Positions 55,698-63,718 of a DNA stretch of 64,000 nucleotides are shown in pieces. The notes beneath the pieces were generated by a model. The model had not been told where the DNA came from, did no database searches, and saw only the letters and a program-made list of their open reading frames with translations. This DNA comes from Leptospira yanagawae serovar Saopaulo str. Sao Paulo = ATCC 700523. GTDB taxonomy: Bacteria > Spirochaetota > Leptospiria > Leptospirales > Leptospiraceae. The stretch spans positions 806,001-870,000 of the forward strand of contig NZ_AOGX02000015.1 of assembly GCF_000332475.2 (NCBI RefSeq), in the 5' to 3' direction. Position numbers and translations under genes: made by a program. Position 1 is the stretch's first letter. Each line of letters opens with the position of its first letter.

Positions 55698-57054
55698 AAA
55701 CCATCTTTTTATCCAATCGAAAGAGATAATAGACTGGCAATGCAATGAATGTGATCATGAGTCCCCAAGATGCAGTGATTGGTTTTTCCACAAATAAAAT
55801 CACCATAACAGCAATGTTGGCAAAGATGTATAAAAATATTGGTAATGGATAGAGTGGGATTTTATAATCCGATTTCATTCCCATCTTTTCAAATCGAAAC
55901 GGAGTTGCTGCCGTTAAGCATGACAATATGAGAATGGAACATGTGATCATGTAAAGTAAGGCTTCGATTTCTTTCACAAACAAAAAGAGAATCGCAACAA
56001 ATGCCTGAAAAAAAATAGAAACATAGGGGCTATGCCATTTGGGATGGACTTTGGAAAAACTTGGTAAAAACACTCTATCTCTTGCCATCGCAAAATACAC
56101 ACGACTTCCACCGATCAGGATGGCAGACATTGATCCCAATATCACCCATGCAATAAAACTTGTGGTTAGTATGGAATAGTTGGTTCCGAATAACTTTTGA
56201 AAGGCGATCGCACCAATTCCATCTTGGCCAGCCAATTCGCCGATGGGAGCTGAGATCACAAAGAGCAAATTGATCGCAAAATAAAGCCCCGCGACAAGAA
56301 AACAAGCAGTGATCGCCGACCGAACAATTGTTTTTTCTGGTTGTTTTACTTCTTCTGCAATGTAGGTGATCATGTTCCAACCTAGGTAAGAAAAAGAAAC
56401 CGGTACAATGCCAATGAGGACTTTCGAATAAAACGACAATTCTAATACATTCGGAAAAGGAGAATCGAATAAATAACCCCAGTGGGTGGAACCAATCGAA
56501 AAACCAAGGACCAAAAATAAAAGTAATCCAGTGATTTTTAAGACAGCAAAAACATTTTGGACACGCACAGCTGACTTGATTCCAAAATAATTCAAAACAC
56601 TAAAAAATAGGATGGGTAAAATTCCAATGAGAGTTGTCGAGCTCACTTGTAAATCGAGACCAAGGAATGTGTATGTAGGTGATTCAAAGTAAGGAAGTTC
56701 AGGAAATAAAATTTGGACATACTTTCCAAAGGCTAAGGCAAGTACCGAAACACAGGCTGAAAAATTGGTGAGTAGTGAGGACCAACCACTCATAAACGCA
56801 ATCGCTGGCGAATAAGCAACTTTGAGGTACACATAATCTCCTCCAGCAAACGGTAGGAGACGAGCTGCATACGCATAGGTGATGGAACCAGACAAAGCAA
56901 GAAAACCGCCGATGATCCAACAAAAGAGGACAATCCAGAGGTTACCGGTTTCTTTGATTAAATAACCAGAAGTGAAAAAAATCCCTGACCCCACCATGGA
57001 GGAAAAGAGAACGGAAATGGAATCAAAAGTATTGAGGCTACGTTTTAATTCCAA
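55681..57054 (-). CDS. APC-family amino acid permease
   Basis: 457 residues, twelve predicted helices. The N-terminal VLFSSMVGSGIFFTSGYLIKETGN and FAGGDYVYLK are typical of LAT/APC exchangers and permeases (unwound first helix with GSGIF). The TTG at 57054 directly follows the stop of the preceding gene (57055-57057), so translation is coupled. The substrate is not clear from sequence. The 3' end overlaps the convergent antiporter gene by 17 bp. Confidence 0.92.
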   Translation of the reverse strand: MELKRSLNTFDSISVLFSSMVGSGIFFTSGYLIKETGNLWIVLFCWIIGGFLALSGSITYAYAARLLPFAGGDYVYLKVAYSPAIAFMSGWSSLLTNFSACVSVLALAFGKYVQILFPELPYFESPTYTFLGLDLQVSSTTLIGILPILFFSVLNYFGIKSAVRVQNVFAVLKITGLLLFLVLGFSIGSTHWGYLFDSPFPNVLELSFYSKVLIGIVPVSFSYLGWNMITYIAEEVKQPEKTIVRSAITACFLVAGLYFAINLLFVISAPIGELAGQDGIGAIAFQKLFGTNYSILTTSFIAWVILGSMSAILIGGSRVYFAMARDRVFLPSFSKVHPKWHSPYVSIFFQAFVAILFLFVKEIEALLYMITCSILILSCLTAATPFRFEKMGMKSDYKIPLYPLPIFLYIFANIAVMVILFVEKPITASWGLMITFIALPVYYLFRLDKKMVSKQST

Positions 57055-57570
57055 TTAACTGCCGAGGAGACGTTTGACCATTGTTTCAGAAATAGGTTTC
57101 ATCGAAGCAGTTGAGACCGATCCAATTTTTCCTTTAAATTCTTCCGGGCTTAGCATCATACCAAGAGAAAAAATATTTTCCCCTTCCACTTCTTTTTTCT
57201 TCAGTTCCGCAAGAAGGTTTGCAATGGTGCCTTTGCTTGTTTCTAAAATTTCTGGTTTGGAAACGTTTCCTTCACCTAACTCGGGAAAGAGAGGTTCTCC
57301 CTCAAACAAAAGTTCTTTGAGTTTGTTTTCTTCTTGAGTGGTATCTTCCAAAAGTCCAATCCGAGATTGTTCTTTGGAAAGTTGTTTTTGTAATTCTGTG
57401 AGCCGAGATTGGATATTGTGGTATTGAACAGGGAGGCTGACAACAAAGTCAGATTTTTCATCTACTTTTTGTACAGGCGTACCTGTTTTCCCAGAAACAT
57501 CTTTGGTGTCCTTTTTGTCCTGGATTAATTTTTCGGCTGAGTTGAGGAGACGATTGAGACGAACATCCAT
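57055..57570 (-). CDS. Coiled-coil protein, unknown family
   Basis: 171 residues, no signal. A central coiled coil (about 50-90: QYHNIQSRLTELQKQLSKEQSRIGLLEDTTQEENKLKELLFEGEP) lies between charged, flexible ends. I recognise no domain. The stop codon is immediately followed by the TTG start of the APC permease gene, so the two are likely one transcript. It may be a cytoplasmic scaffold; no further evidence. Confidence 0.75.
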   Translation of the reverse strand: MDVRLNRLLNSAEKLIQDKKDTKDVSGKTGTPVQKVDEKSDFVVSLPVQYHNIQSRLTELQKQLSKEQSRIGLLEDTTQEENKLKELLFEGEPLFPELGEGNVSKPEILETSKGTIANLLAELKKKEVEGENIFSLGMMLSPEEFKGKIGSVSTASMKPISETMVKRLLGS

Positions 57571-57744
57571 GTCCTACCTTCCTTGGTAATGGCCTTATGT
57601 CTCGGCGGTGCCTGGACATAAATCCTGTGACTACCTGTCTAATTTTCGGCTAACCCGTACAATGAAAATAAACTTTTTCTAAAAAAAAGTAAAGAATTAT
57701 TAAAGTTGACTGGGGTTTTTGTAAGGTTTTGCTAGTGGGAGTTT

Positions 57745-58710
57745 ATGGAAAGAAACCAATTCCTTCTCTTTCTCTCCTTTTTGTTCTCCATTATTGCCAC
57801 AATTCTTGGAATTGCCATCTTGGTATCTGGATCAAGCCTTGCCCGTTTCTCCAGTGGAACTGGTGGCAGCCTCTTCCAAGCCAGTGAAATTGGAGCTGTT
57901 GTGATACCCATTGTCGGGGAAATCCATTCGGGGGAATCTACGTTTGATTCCACTGGGGCCGACACCGTCTTACGCCAATTACGTGAACTTGATGAAGACA
58001 CAAATGTCAAAGGGATCCTCATCGAGATCAATTCCCCAGGTGGCACTGTGGCTGCTTCCCAAGAGATCTTTAACGAACTACTCCATTTGCGAAAATCGAA
58101 AAAAATCGTGGTGAGTATGAAAGACGTCGCTGCATCCGGTGGGTATTACATTGCTGCTGCATCTGATTACATCTTTGCGGAAAATGGAACCATCACAGGG
58201 TCCATTGGGGTCATTTCCTTTGCACCAAATGTAAAGGGACTCCTTGATCGATATGGAGTGGGGGTTCGCACTTACAAAGCGGGCAAGTACAAAGATATGT
58301 ATTCACCCTTTCGTGATTCAACAAACGAAGAAGACGATATGATTGGTAAACAACTCCAAGACACCTATCGCAAGTTTGTTGAAGATGTTGCCAAAGGAAG
58401 GAACAAAACTGTTAAATCCATTGAAGAGTTGGCTGAAGGAAAAATTTATTCTGGTGAAGATGCCTTTCGTAACAAACTAGTGGATGATATTGGTGGAAGG
58501 AGAGAAGCGCATAAAAAACTTTCTGAACTTTGCCAATACGAAGGCCTCATCCCCCTTTTCGAACAAGAATACTCTCCTTTTGAAAGGATGATTCGTTCCC
58601 TCGGAGTGAAGTTTTTAGGGGAAGGTTCCCAAACGGCAAAAATTCGTTCTCTATTACAAGCACAAGTCCTTGTGATTTTGCCAACTGCCCTAGGGAAATT
58701 GATGTTATGA
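57745..58710 (+). CDS. sppA: Signal peptide peptidase SppA (short type)
   Basis: 321 residues, the size of the half-length, homo-oligomeric SppA. A single N-terminal membrane anchor (about 7-28) is followed by a Clp-like serine protease domain with [20 protein letters not shown], the catalytic Ser in [15 protein letters not shown] (about 132) and the general-base Lys in YKAGKYKDM (about 184). GGGAG precedes the ATG. The stop overlaps the next ATG (58707-58710), so it leads an operon with a membrane protein, SurE and a TPR protein. Confidence 0.93.
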   Translation: MERNQFLLFLSFLFSIIATILGIAILVSGSSLARFSSGTGGSLFQASEIGAVVIPIVGEIHSGESTFDSTGADTVLRQLRELDEDTNVKGILIEINSPGGTVAASQEIFNELLHLRKSKKIVVSMKDVAASGGYYIAAASDYIFAENGTITGSIGVISFAPNVKGLLDRYGVGVRTYKAGKYKDMYSPFRDSTNEEDDMIGKQLQDTYRKFVEDVAKGRNKTVKSIEELAEGKIYSGEDAFRNKLVDDIGGRREAHKKLSELCQYEGLIPLFEQEYSPFERMIRSLGVKFLGEGSQTAKIRSLLQAQVLVILPTALGKLML

Positions 58711-59315
58711 GAGATTTTTTCTTCGATTTGGTAGATACTTTGGAGTTGGTGTTCCTTGACCCACTCCGTTATTCGGAAGAGGTAAAAGAGATTCCTTTTG
58801 CAATGAGTCCAATTTCGAGTTGGATGTTTTCGATACTTTCCGCCTTATCACTGTCAGTTGGGATGAGTATCTTATCTGCACCTTATACGATTTCTACTTT
58901 GTCCTTTTTGTTTTTTGGGTTTATTGCCAATTTGATTTTGTTTCGGTTTTTCCCTTTTTTTTATTCGTTAGTTGCTGACTATTATGTTCAAAAAAAAGGG
59001 AGATCACAAAAACTTTTGTTTCTTGTGATGTTTGCAAGGCATTCTACCATCCTCTTTTTAGTATTTGCTCCCGTATGCATTGTGTTTCATGCCATCGGAT
59101 TATCGGGAGTGGGTTCAGGATTTTTTTTATTACTCACATTCATTGTGCTCTATGGCCTTATTATTGCTCGCGGACTCAAATCCATTTATGAACTACGAAA
59201 TCGTGATTCCATTCGTTTTTCATTTTATGCATTGGGTCTTACGATTTTATTTCCCTTTTTAATGAACTTGTACACAGCGACAAGTGTCCTGCAATCGGTT
59301 TCAGGCGGTTTTTAA
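58707..59315 (+). CDS. Yip1-like multi-spanning membrane protein
   Basis: 202 residues with about five helices and a short cytoplasmic N-terminus ([22 protein letters not shown]). Overall size and helix pattern resemble Yip1-domain proteins, but I see no diagnostic motif. It overlaps sppA by four bases and its stop codon is directly followed by the TTG of surE, so it belongs to this operon. Confidence 0.7.
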   Translation: MRDFFFDLVDTLELVFLDPLRYSEEVKEIPFAMSPISSWMFSILSALSLSVGMSILSAPYTISTLSFLFFGFIANLILFRFFPFFYSLVADYYVQKKGRSQKLLFLVMFARHSTILFLVFAPVCIVFHAIGLSGVGSGFFLLLTFIVLYGLIIARGLKSIYELRNRDSIRFSFYALGLTILFPFLMNLYTATSVLQSVSGGF

Positions 59316-60056
59316 TTGAATTTACTCATAACAAATGACGACGGGATTTCTTCCGCCGGAATCAAAGCTTTGGAACGTGTCCTTGGCAAATCGTACAATA
59401 CCTATCTCATTGCTCCCTTAAAAGAACGTTCTGTCACATCCATGGCTCTCACTGTTTTCCAAGGCATGCGAGTGGAACGAATCAATGACAACCACTACAT
59501 TGCGGATGGCTTTCCCGTTGATTGTGTGAATATAGGTTTGTATGCAGAAATATTCCCTAAAATTGACTTTGTAATCTCTGGAATCAACAGAGGTGTCAAT
59601 ATGGGGTATGATGTCCATTATTCGGGAACTGTAGGCGCCGCCAAACATGGTGCCTTACATGGAATCCCTTCACTTGCAGTGAGTTCTGGTCGCATTGATC
59701 CAGAGGATGGGTATGAAAAAGAAGCCAAACTCGTGTTAGCTTTTTTAGAGCAATACAAATCACAAATTAAGTCAGGTGAGATTTGGAACCTAAATGTTCC
59801 TCCTGAAGTCAGTGGAACAGGATCCATCAGTGAACTTGTTTTTACAAGACTTGGGCGTCGTCGTTACTCAGAAAAATATGAAAAAAAACAAATCATTGAA
59901 GGGGTCAGCGAATTCCAGTTAAACGGAAGTTTGCTCGGTCATGATGAAGAAACGGGAACCGACTTTGAAGCGTATTACCAAGGTAAAATCCCTGTGACAC
60001 CAATCCAATTGGACCTCACAGAAAAAAATCGACTGAAGGAATTACAATCTAAATAA
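59316..60056 (+). CDS. surE: 5'/3'-nucleotidase SurE
   Basis: 246 residues from a TTG immediately after the preceding stop; the next residues NLLITNDDG are the essential N-terminal metal-binding motif, so this start is secure. SurE dephosphorylates nucleoside monophosphates and is linked to stationary-phase survival. Conserved blocks are FVISGINRGVNMGYDVHYSGTVGAAKHG (about 86-113) and AVSSGR. The C-terminal tail is shorter than in some homologues. Confidence 0.96.
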   Translation: MNLLITNDDGISSAGIKALERVLGKSYNTYLIAPLKERSVTSMALTVFQGMRVERINDNHYIADGFPVDCVNIGLYAEIFPKIDFVISGINRGVNMGYDVHYSGTVGAAKHGALHGIPSLAVSSGRIDPEDGYEKEAKLVLAFLEQYKSQIKSGEIWNLNVPPEVSGTGSISELVFTRLGRRRYSEKYEKKQIIEGVSEFQLNGSLLGHDEETGTDFEAYYQGKIPVTPIQLDLTEKNRLKELQSK

Positions 60057-60060
60057 AACT

Positions 60061-60732
60061 ATGGCTTCTGACAACGATTACCTTTCTTATATGAACAAAG
60101 GCAATTATGCCATGGCATTAAATCTTCTTGACCAGGCTTTGTTACAAAATCCTGAAGATCCTATCCTCTTATACAATTTTGCCCTTTGTTGTTTCCAAAC
60201 GAAAAACTTCAAAAAAACAATCCAAGTTTTGGATCGGATCTTAAGTGAATACCCAGGTTTCATTGAACTTGACAATGTGTACCGTTTAAAAGTGTTCTCA
60301 CTTGTCGAGTTGAAAGAATGGGAAGCTGCAGAAGGGATCATCAAGGAAAGATTACAAATTGCAATTGATGATGCAAAACTTCTCTCGTTTCTTGCTCACA
60401 TTTATGAGTACACCCACCGTTTGGAGGATGCAATTTCCATCCATCGAAGGATCCTCAAAGCAAACCCGGATTATAAAAATAGTTTGAATTCGCTTGGGTA
60501 TCTCCTCGCTCTCAAAAAAAAGTTAACCGCTGATGAAAGGGCCGAAGCCATTCGTTCTTTAAAAAAAGCATTGGAATTAGATCCCAATAATCCTGCCTAT
60601 TTGGATAGCTTTGGTTATTTTTTGCAAACCAATGGAAAACCAGAGGAGGCCTGGAAGGCCTACCGCAAAGCCTTACAAAAGAATCCAAACCACCCAGTAC
60701 TTCTCGAAAGGCTCAAGAACCTGAAGAAATAA
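60061..60732 (+). CDS. TPR-repeat protein
   Basis: 223 residues and no signal peptide. Six or so TPR units: NYAMALNLLDQALLQNPEDPILLYN, NFKKTIQVLDRILSEYPG, RLEDAISIHRRILKANPDYKNSLNSLGYLLA, RAEAIRSLKKALELDPNNPAYLDSFGYFL, and KPEEAWKAYRKALQKNPNHPVLLERL. It lies 4 bp after surE and is the last gene of the operon. The role is likely protein-protein contact; partner unknown. Confidence 0.88.
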   Translation: MASDNDYLSYMNKGNYAMALNLLDQALLQNPEDPILLYNFALCCFQTKNFKKTIQVLDRILSEYPGFIELDNVYRLKVFSLVELKEWEAAEGIIKERLQIAIDDAKLLSFLAHIYEYTHRLEDAISIHRRILKANPDYKNSLNSLGYLLALKKKLTADERAEAIRSLKKALELDPNNPAYLDSFGYFLQTNGKPEEAWKAYRKALQKNPNHPVLLERLKNLKK

Positions 60733-60791
60733 ATCTCCCTTTTGTTGACACAGTCCTTCTTCCAAAAACACTGGTGTTTCAAGGACTTTCT

Positions 60792-60863
60792 CGGGATGTA
60801 GCGCAGTGGTAGCGCATCTGTTTTGGGTACAGAGGGTCGCAGGTTCAAATCCTGTCATCCCGA
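60792..60863 (+). tRNA. tRNA-Pro (anticodon TGG)
   Basis: Complete cloverleaf: 7-bp acceptor CGGGATG/CATCCCG, D arm GCGC, anticodon arm TCTGT-TTTGGGT-ACAGA with TGG, T arm GCAGG-TTCAAAT-CCTGT. CCA is not encoded. First of three tRNAs spaced about 17 bp apart. Confidence 0.95.
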
Positions 60864-60880
60864 ATCAGTTGGTTCTATCT

Positions 60881-60954
60881 GACCCGGTAGCTCAGCTGGA
60901 TAGAGCAACTGCCTTCTAAGCAGTTGGTCGGGGGTTCGAATCCCTCTCGGGTCG
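60881..60954 (+). tRNA. tRNA-Arg (anticodon TCT)
   Basis: Cloverleaf with acceptor GACCCGG/TCGGGTC (one G-U pair), anticodon arm ACTGC-CTTCTAA-GCAGT with TCT, T arm GGGGG-TTCGAAT-CCCTC. CCA not encoded. Confidence 0.95.
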
Positions 60955-60971
60955 ATGATTGTTCTAGAAAC

Positions 60972-61044
60972 GGTGGATGTAGTTCAGCGGTAGAGCCCCG
61001 GTTTGTGGTACCGGTCGTCGCGGGTTCGAATCCCGTCATCCACC
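60972..61044 (+). tRNA. tRNA-His (anticodon GTG)
   Basis: Eight-bp acceptor stem GGTGGATG/CATCCACC, which includes the extra G at -1 typical of tRNA-His. Anticodon arm CCGGT-TTGTGGT-ACCGG with GTG, T arm CGCGGG-TTCGAAT-CCCG. Its 3' end is partly duplicated at 61267-61286. Confidence 0.95.
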
Positions 61045-61050
61045 CACTAA

Positions 61051-61067
61051 AATCGCCTTCGGCGATT
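61051..61067 (+). terminator. Hairpin after the tRNA cluster
   Basis: AATCGCC-TTC-GGCGATT, a 7-bp stem six bases after tRNA-His. No strong T run follows, so it may act as a processing barrier or a weak terminator. Confidence 0.5.
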
Positions 61068-61102
61068 CAAAATTCCAAACAACTTAAATAGATAACCAAG
61101 AA

Positions 61103-61149
61103 ATTGGGATTCGAACGATTTTGCGAAAGAGTTCGAGTAGCCAATTTGG
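61103..61149. repeat. 47-bp direct repeat, left copy
   Basis: Identical at all 47 positions to 61741-61787. The pair bounds the repeat-rich block. Contains GGGATTCGAAC, the reverse complement of a tRNA T-arm. Confidence 0.9.
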
Positions 61150-61266
61150 CAAGACACCTTGCCTAATTGGCGTTAAACGAGAACGACCGAGCACATGGAA
61201 GTGCGAGGGCTCGCAAAAGACGGCCTGGAACGAGTTCGACCCGGAAGGGAGAACCGTGTAAGGCGA

Positions 61267-61286
61267 AATCCCGTCATCCACCCACT
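61267..61286 (+). repeat. Partial duplicate of the tRNA-His 3' end
   Basis: Twenty bases identical to 61029-61048, covering the 3' half of the T arm, the acceptor strand and the next four bases. Such duplications mark att sites of tRNA-targeting integrases, but no integrase gene lies between or beside the copies. Confidence 0.65.
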
Positions 61287-61313
61287 TGTTAAATTTCCCA
61301 TTCAACGAATAAA

Positions 61314-61425
61314 CTTTTTGAAAATTGGTTCAGGCGCCTTGCGTTCGCCTGGCCCTCCATGGCCAGAGCTCCCGCTCGCACCCGTCCGTGGTTGCTTTGC
61401 GGCGCCCGTACCAATTTTCAAAAAG
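61314..61425. repeat. 112-bp GC-rich element with 16-bp terminal inverted repeats
   Basis: Arms 61314-61329 and 61410-61425 are perfect inverted repeats of CTTTTTGAAAATTGGT; just inside, GGCGCC is inverted too. The core is very GC-rich compared with flanks and has a CTGGCC/GGCCAG hairpin. No open frame fits. MITE-like or a structured RNA; not decidable from one copy. Confidence 0.75.
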
Positions 61426-61439
61426 AACTCGAATTCATT

Positions 61440-61761
61440 GGGAAATTTGGAACAAGTGTTAAAGTTACTTAAGAAAGAATTTTATTGGGATTCGAACTTC
61501 ATTCGGGAAATTTGGAACAAGTGTTAAAGTTACTTAAGAAAGAATTTTATTGGGATTCGAACTTCATTCGGGAAATTGGGATAAGTGTTAAGGTTATTGA
61601 GGAATTAATTGTATTGGGATTCGAACTTCATTCGGGAAATTGGGATAAGTGTTAAGGTTATTGAGGAATTAATTGTATTGGGATTCGAACTTCATTCGGG
61701 AAATTGGGATAAGTGTTAAGGTTATTGAGGAATTAATTGTATTGGGATTCGAACGATTTTG
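61440..61761. repeat. Tandem array of five 64-65 bp units
   Basis: Units start at 61440, 61505 (65 bp each), 61570, 61634 and 61698 (64 bp each). The first two form one subtype and the last three another. Each unit holds one GGGATTCGAAC, complementary to a tRNA T-arm. No coding potential is seen. The remaining sequence to 62008 is AT-rich without a gene. Confidence 0.92.
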
Positions 61762-61787
61762 CGAAAGAGTTCGAGTAGCCAATTTGG
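61741..61787. repeat. 47-bp direct repeat, right copy
   Basis: Exact match to 61103-61149. It overlaps the end of the fifth tandem unit by 21 bases, so the array and the flanking repeat share a common ancestry. Confidence 0.9.
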
Positions 61788-62008
61788 TTAGATACATTCC
61801 CTAATCGAAGTTAAAGGATGATTTGTCGGGATATACTTCAAATTCAGCAAAATTTTCTCAATTTTGGAAATTTTTTGCCAAAATAGATTCGCCTTCAATT
61901 CAGTCCACTTTCAATAATGGGATGTTCATCAAGTATTCCATGAAAACCTTCTTAGTTTAGTAGCGATAAACGTTCGAAAAATCAGAGGGAGATTGTCGGC
62001 GGTGTTAA

Positions 62009-63168
62009 ATGATAAAGTTTCAAATTGTTTGGCATCGATCGATATTCTACTTTTTTTTTGCTTTCCAAACTCTATATTTTTTCACCCATTGCAAAGGGGA
62101 AAATTTTTCCAATGTTTGTGATCCTCAGAGCAAAGCATACTATCAGACTATTTTTTTAAAGTTTGCATTGAATGATAAAAGTATAACTTGTGGAATTGGT
62201 CCATTCGCCGGAAAAGAAATTACATCATACTCAATTCCTTCATTAGGAATATCTGGAATTATCTCAGATACGAATATCAGTCTTGTGTCTGATACACTCT
62301 CGTCTTTTACTCCGTTAGTTGCTAAATTTACAACCACTGGGGAAAGTGGTTCGATAGGTAACGTAACGCAGACGAGTGAGGTTACCTCAAATTCGTTTTC
62401 GTCAAATCTTATTTATACGGTGACTGCTACTGATGGTACTAGTAAGGATTATACTGTCACTCTTACTGCTCCAAGAATCTATGGAGGTTCATCTTTAGTA
62501 ATTTGGTTCAAGGCAGACAGTCTTAATTTATCTGATGGTGCAAATGTTCAAACCTGGAATGATTTTAGTGGAAGAGGCAATCATCTCACGCAAATAACTT
62601 TCCCGACAAGACAACCAATTTATAGATTGAATCAGGTGAATGGTCTTCCAGCTCTCATTTTTCACAAGCATCTTTGACTTCGATGAGTTACACTGGTGGA
62701 ACTGGATTTTCATCTGTTAACAGCGGATCTTTTTTCTTGGTATTTAAGATGCCACAAACTCATCCTGCCACAAATTTACTTTTAGTTGGTCCTGCAAATG
62801 GAAGAGAGATTAATATAGGTGCTTCACCTGGAAATGAGTTGTATCTTTGGCGAAATGGGTCTGGACTAACTCCTCCATCTGTCAATTCTATTCCCATTAC
62901 CACTTTTATCGCAATTGCCAGTGTTCAGAATACTACTGTTAGTTGGCAAGAATATTGGAATGGTGACTTAAAAGGGAATGCAACCTCAAATATTGAAAGT
63001 TATGTGACAGGCACAGTTGGATCCCTTTCCAATGGCAACATGGATGGTGATGTAGCAGAGTTTTTCTTTTTCGATTCAGCATTATCGCAAAATGAAATCG
63101 ATAAAGTATTTTGTTATTTGAGGGCTAAATACAAATTGATTGCTACTACGAAAAGCTGCGGAATATAA
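62009..63168 (+). pseudogene. LamG-like exported protein gene, frame broken at a T5 tract
   Basis: Two overlapping frames form one protein of about 386 residues: 62009-62677 and the frame open to 63168. One extra T in the T5 run (62658-62662) joins them as NGLPALIFSQASLTSMSYTGG. The N-terminus has a signal or anchor helix and a CDPQSKAYY motif like that at 36730. Next comes a cadherin-like or Ig-like beta domain (about 75-155), then a concanavalin/LamG-like domain (SLVIWFKADSLNLSDGANVQTWNDFSGRGNHL ... DGDVAEFFFFDSALSQNEIDKV). The gene is either recently inactivated, phase-variable or affected by a base-calling error. Confidence 0.75.
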
Positions 63169-63172
63169 ATCA

Positions 63173-63479
63173 ATGACAAGGCCGACTCATATACTCAAAG
63201 TTTTAACCAAAAACTTGCCTTTAGATACCGACTCAGTTTTCACCCGCGGTCATTTTCCTTGCACACACCCATCCGTAGATATTGTGTATCGCCTGCAGTC
63301 CTTTTTGGAAAAATTTTGAATGTAGAAAACTACAAAGCACTATCGGTTCAAAAGATTGACGAGAGTGAAAAATACCTACTTAATTTATCCAAGTTGAGTA
63401 TACAACCATAGAAATTTACCATCGCCCATCAATGTATCATTACCAAAATGTATTACAATTCACTCCTGAAGATGAGTAG
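63173..63479 (+). pseudogene. Decayed small gene, about 102 codons in three frames
   Basis: Protein-like sequence runs on through three frames: 63173-63319 (MTRPTHILKVLTKN...RLQSFLEKF), then the frame of 63316-63411 (NVENYKALSVQKIDESEKYLLNLSKL), then the frame ending at 63479 (TIEIYHRPSMYHYQNVLQF). Each step equals the loss of one base. The start lies 4 bp after the LamG-like gene. I do not recognise the product. The stretch from 63480 to 63718 has no gene. Confidence 0.45.
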
Positions 63480-63718
63480 AGTCATCCAAATCCCCAAAAT
63501 ATTGGAAATTTGATAAGGGAACTGAACCAAAATTGTAATATTTAGTTAGCATGTGTTAGGTGAAATTGGGCTAGTTTTAGTACAAGTCCTATTTAGCACC
63601 ATGGTTTGCTAACTCAGTTTTCATTTGATTCGTAATTTTTCGGATTACGATATTATTTTATTTTCTAATTCACAACATTTAATAAACTAAAGCTAACATT
63701 AAGAGGAAAATCATACGT

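Noticed and set aside
61195..61527. 110-codon frame through the repeat block
   Set aside because: It crosses the duplicated tRNA end, the inverted-repeat element and the tandem units; composition is not protein-like.
61440..61761. CRISPR array
   Set aside because: The repeats are contiguous with no unique spacers, and no cas genes are near; it is a simple tandem repeat.
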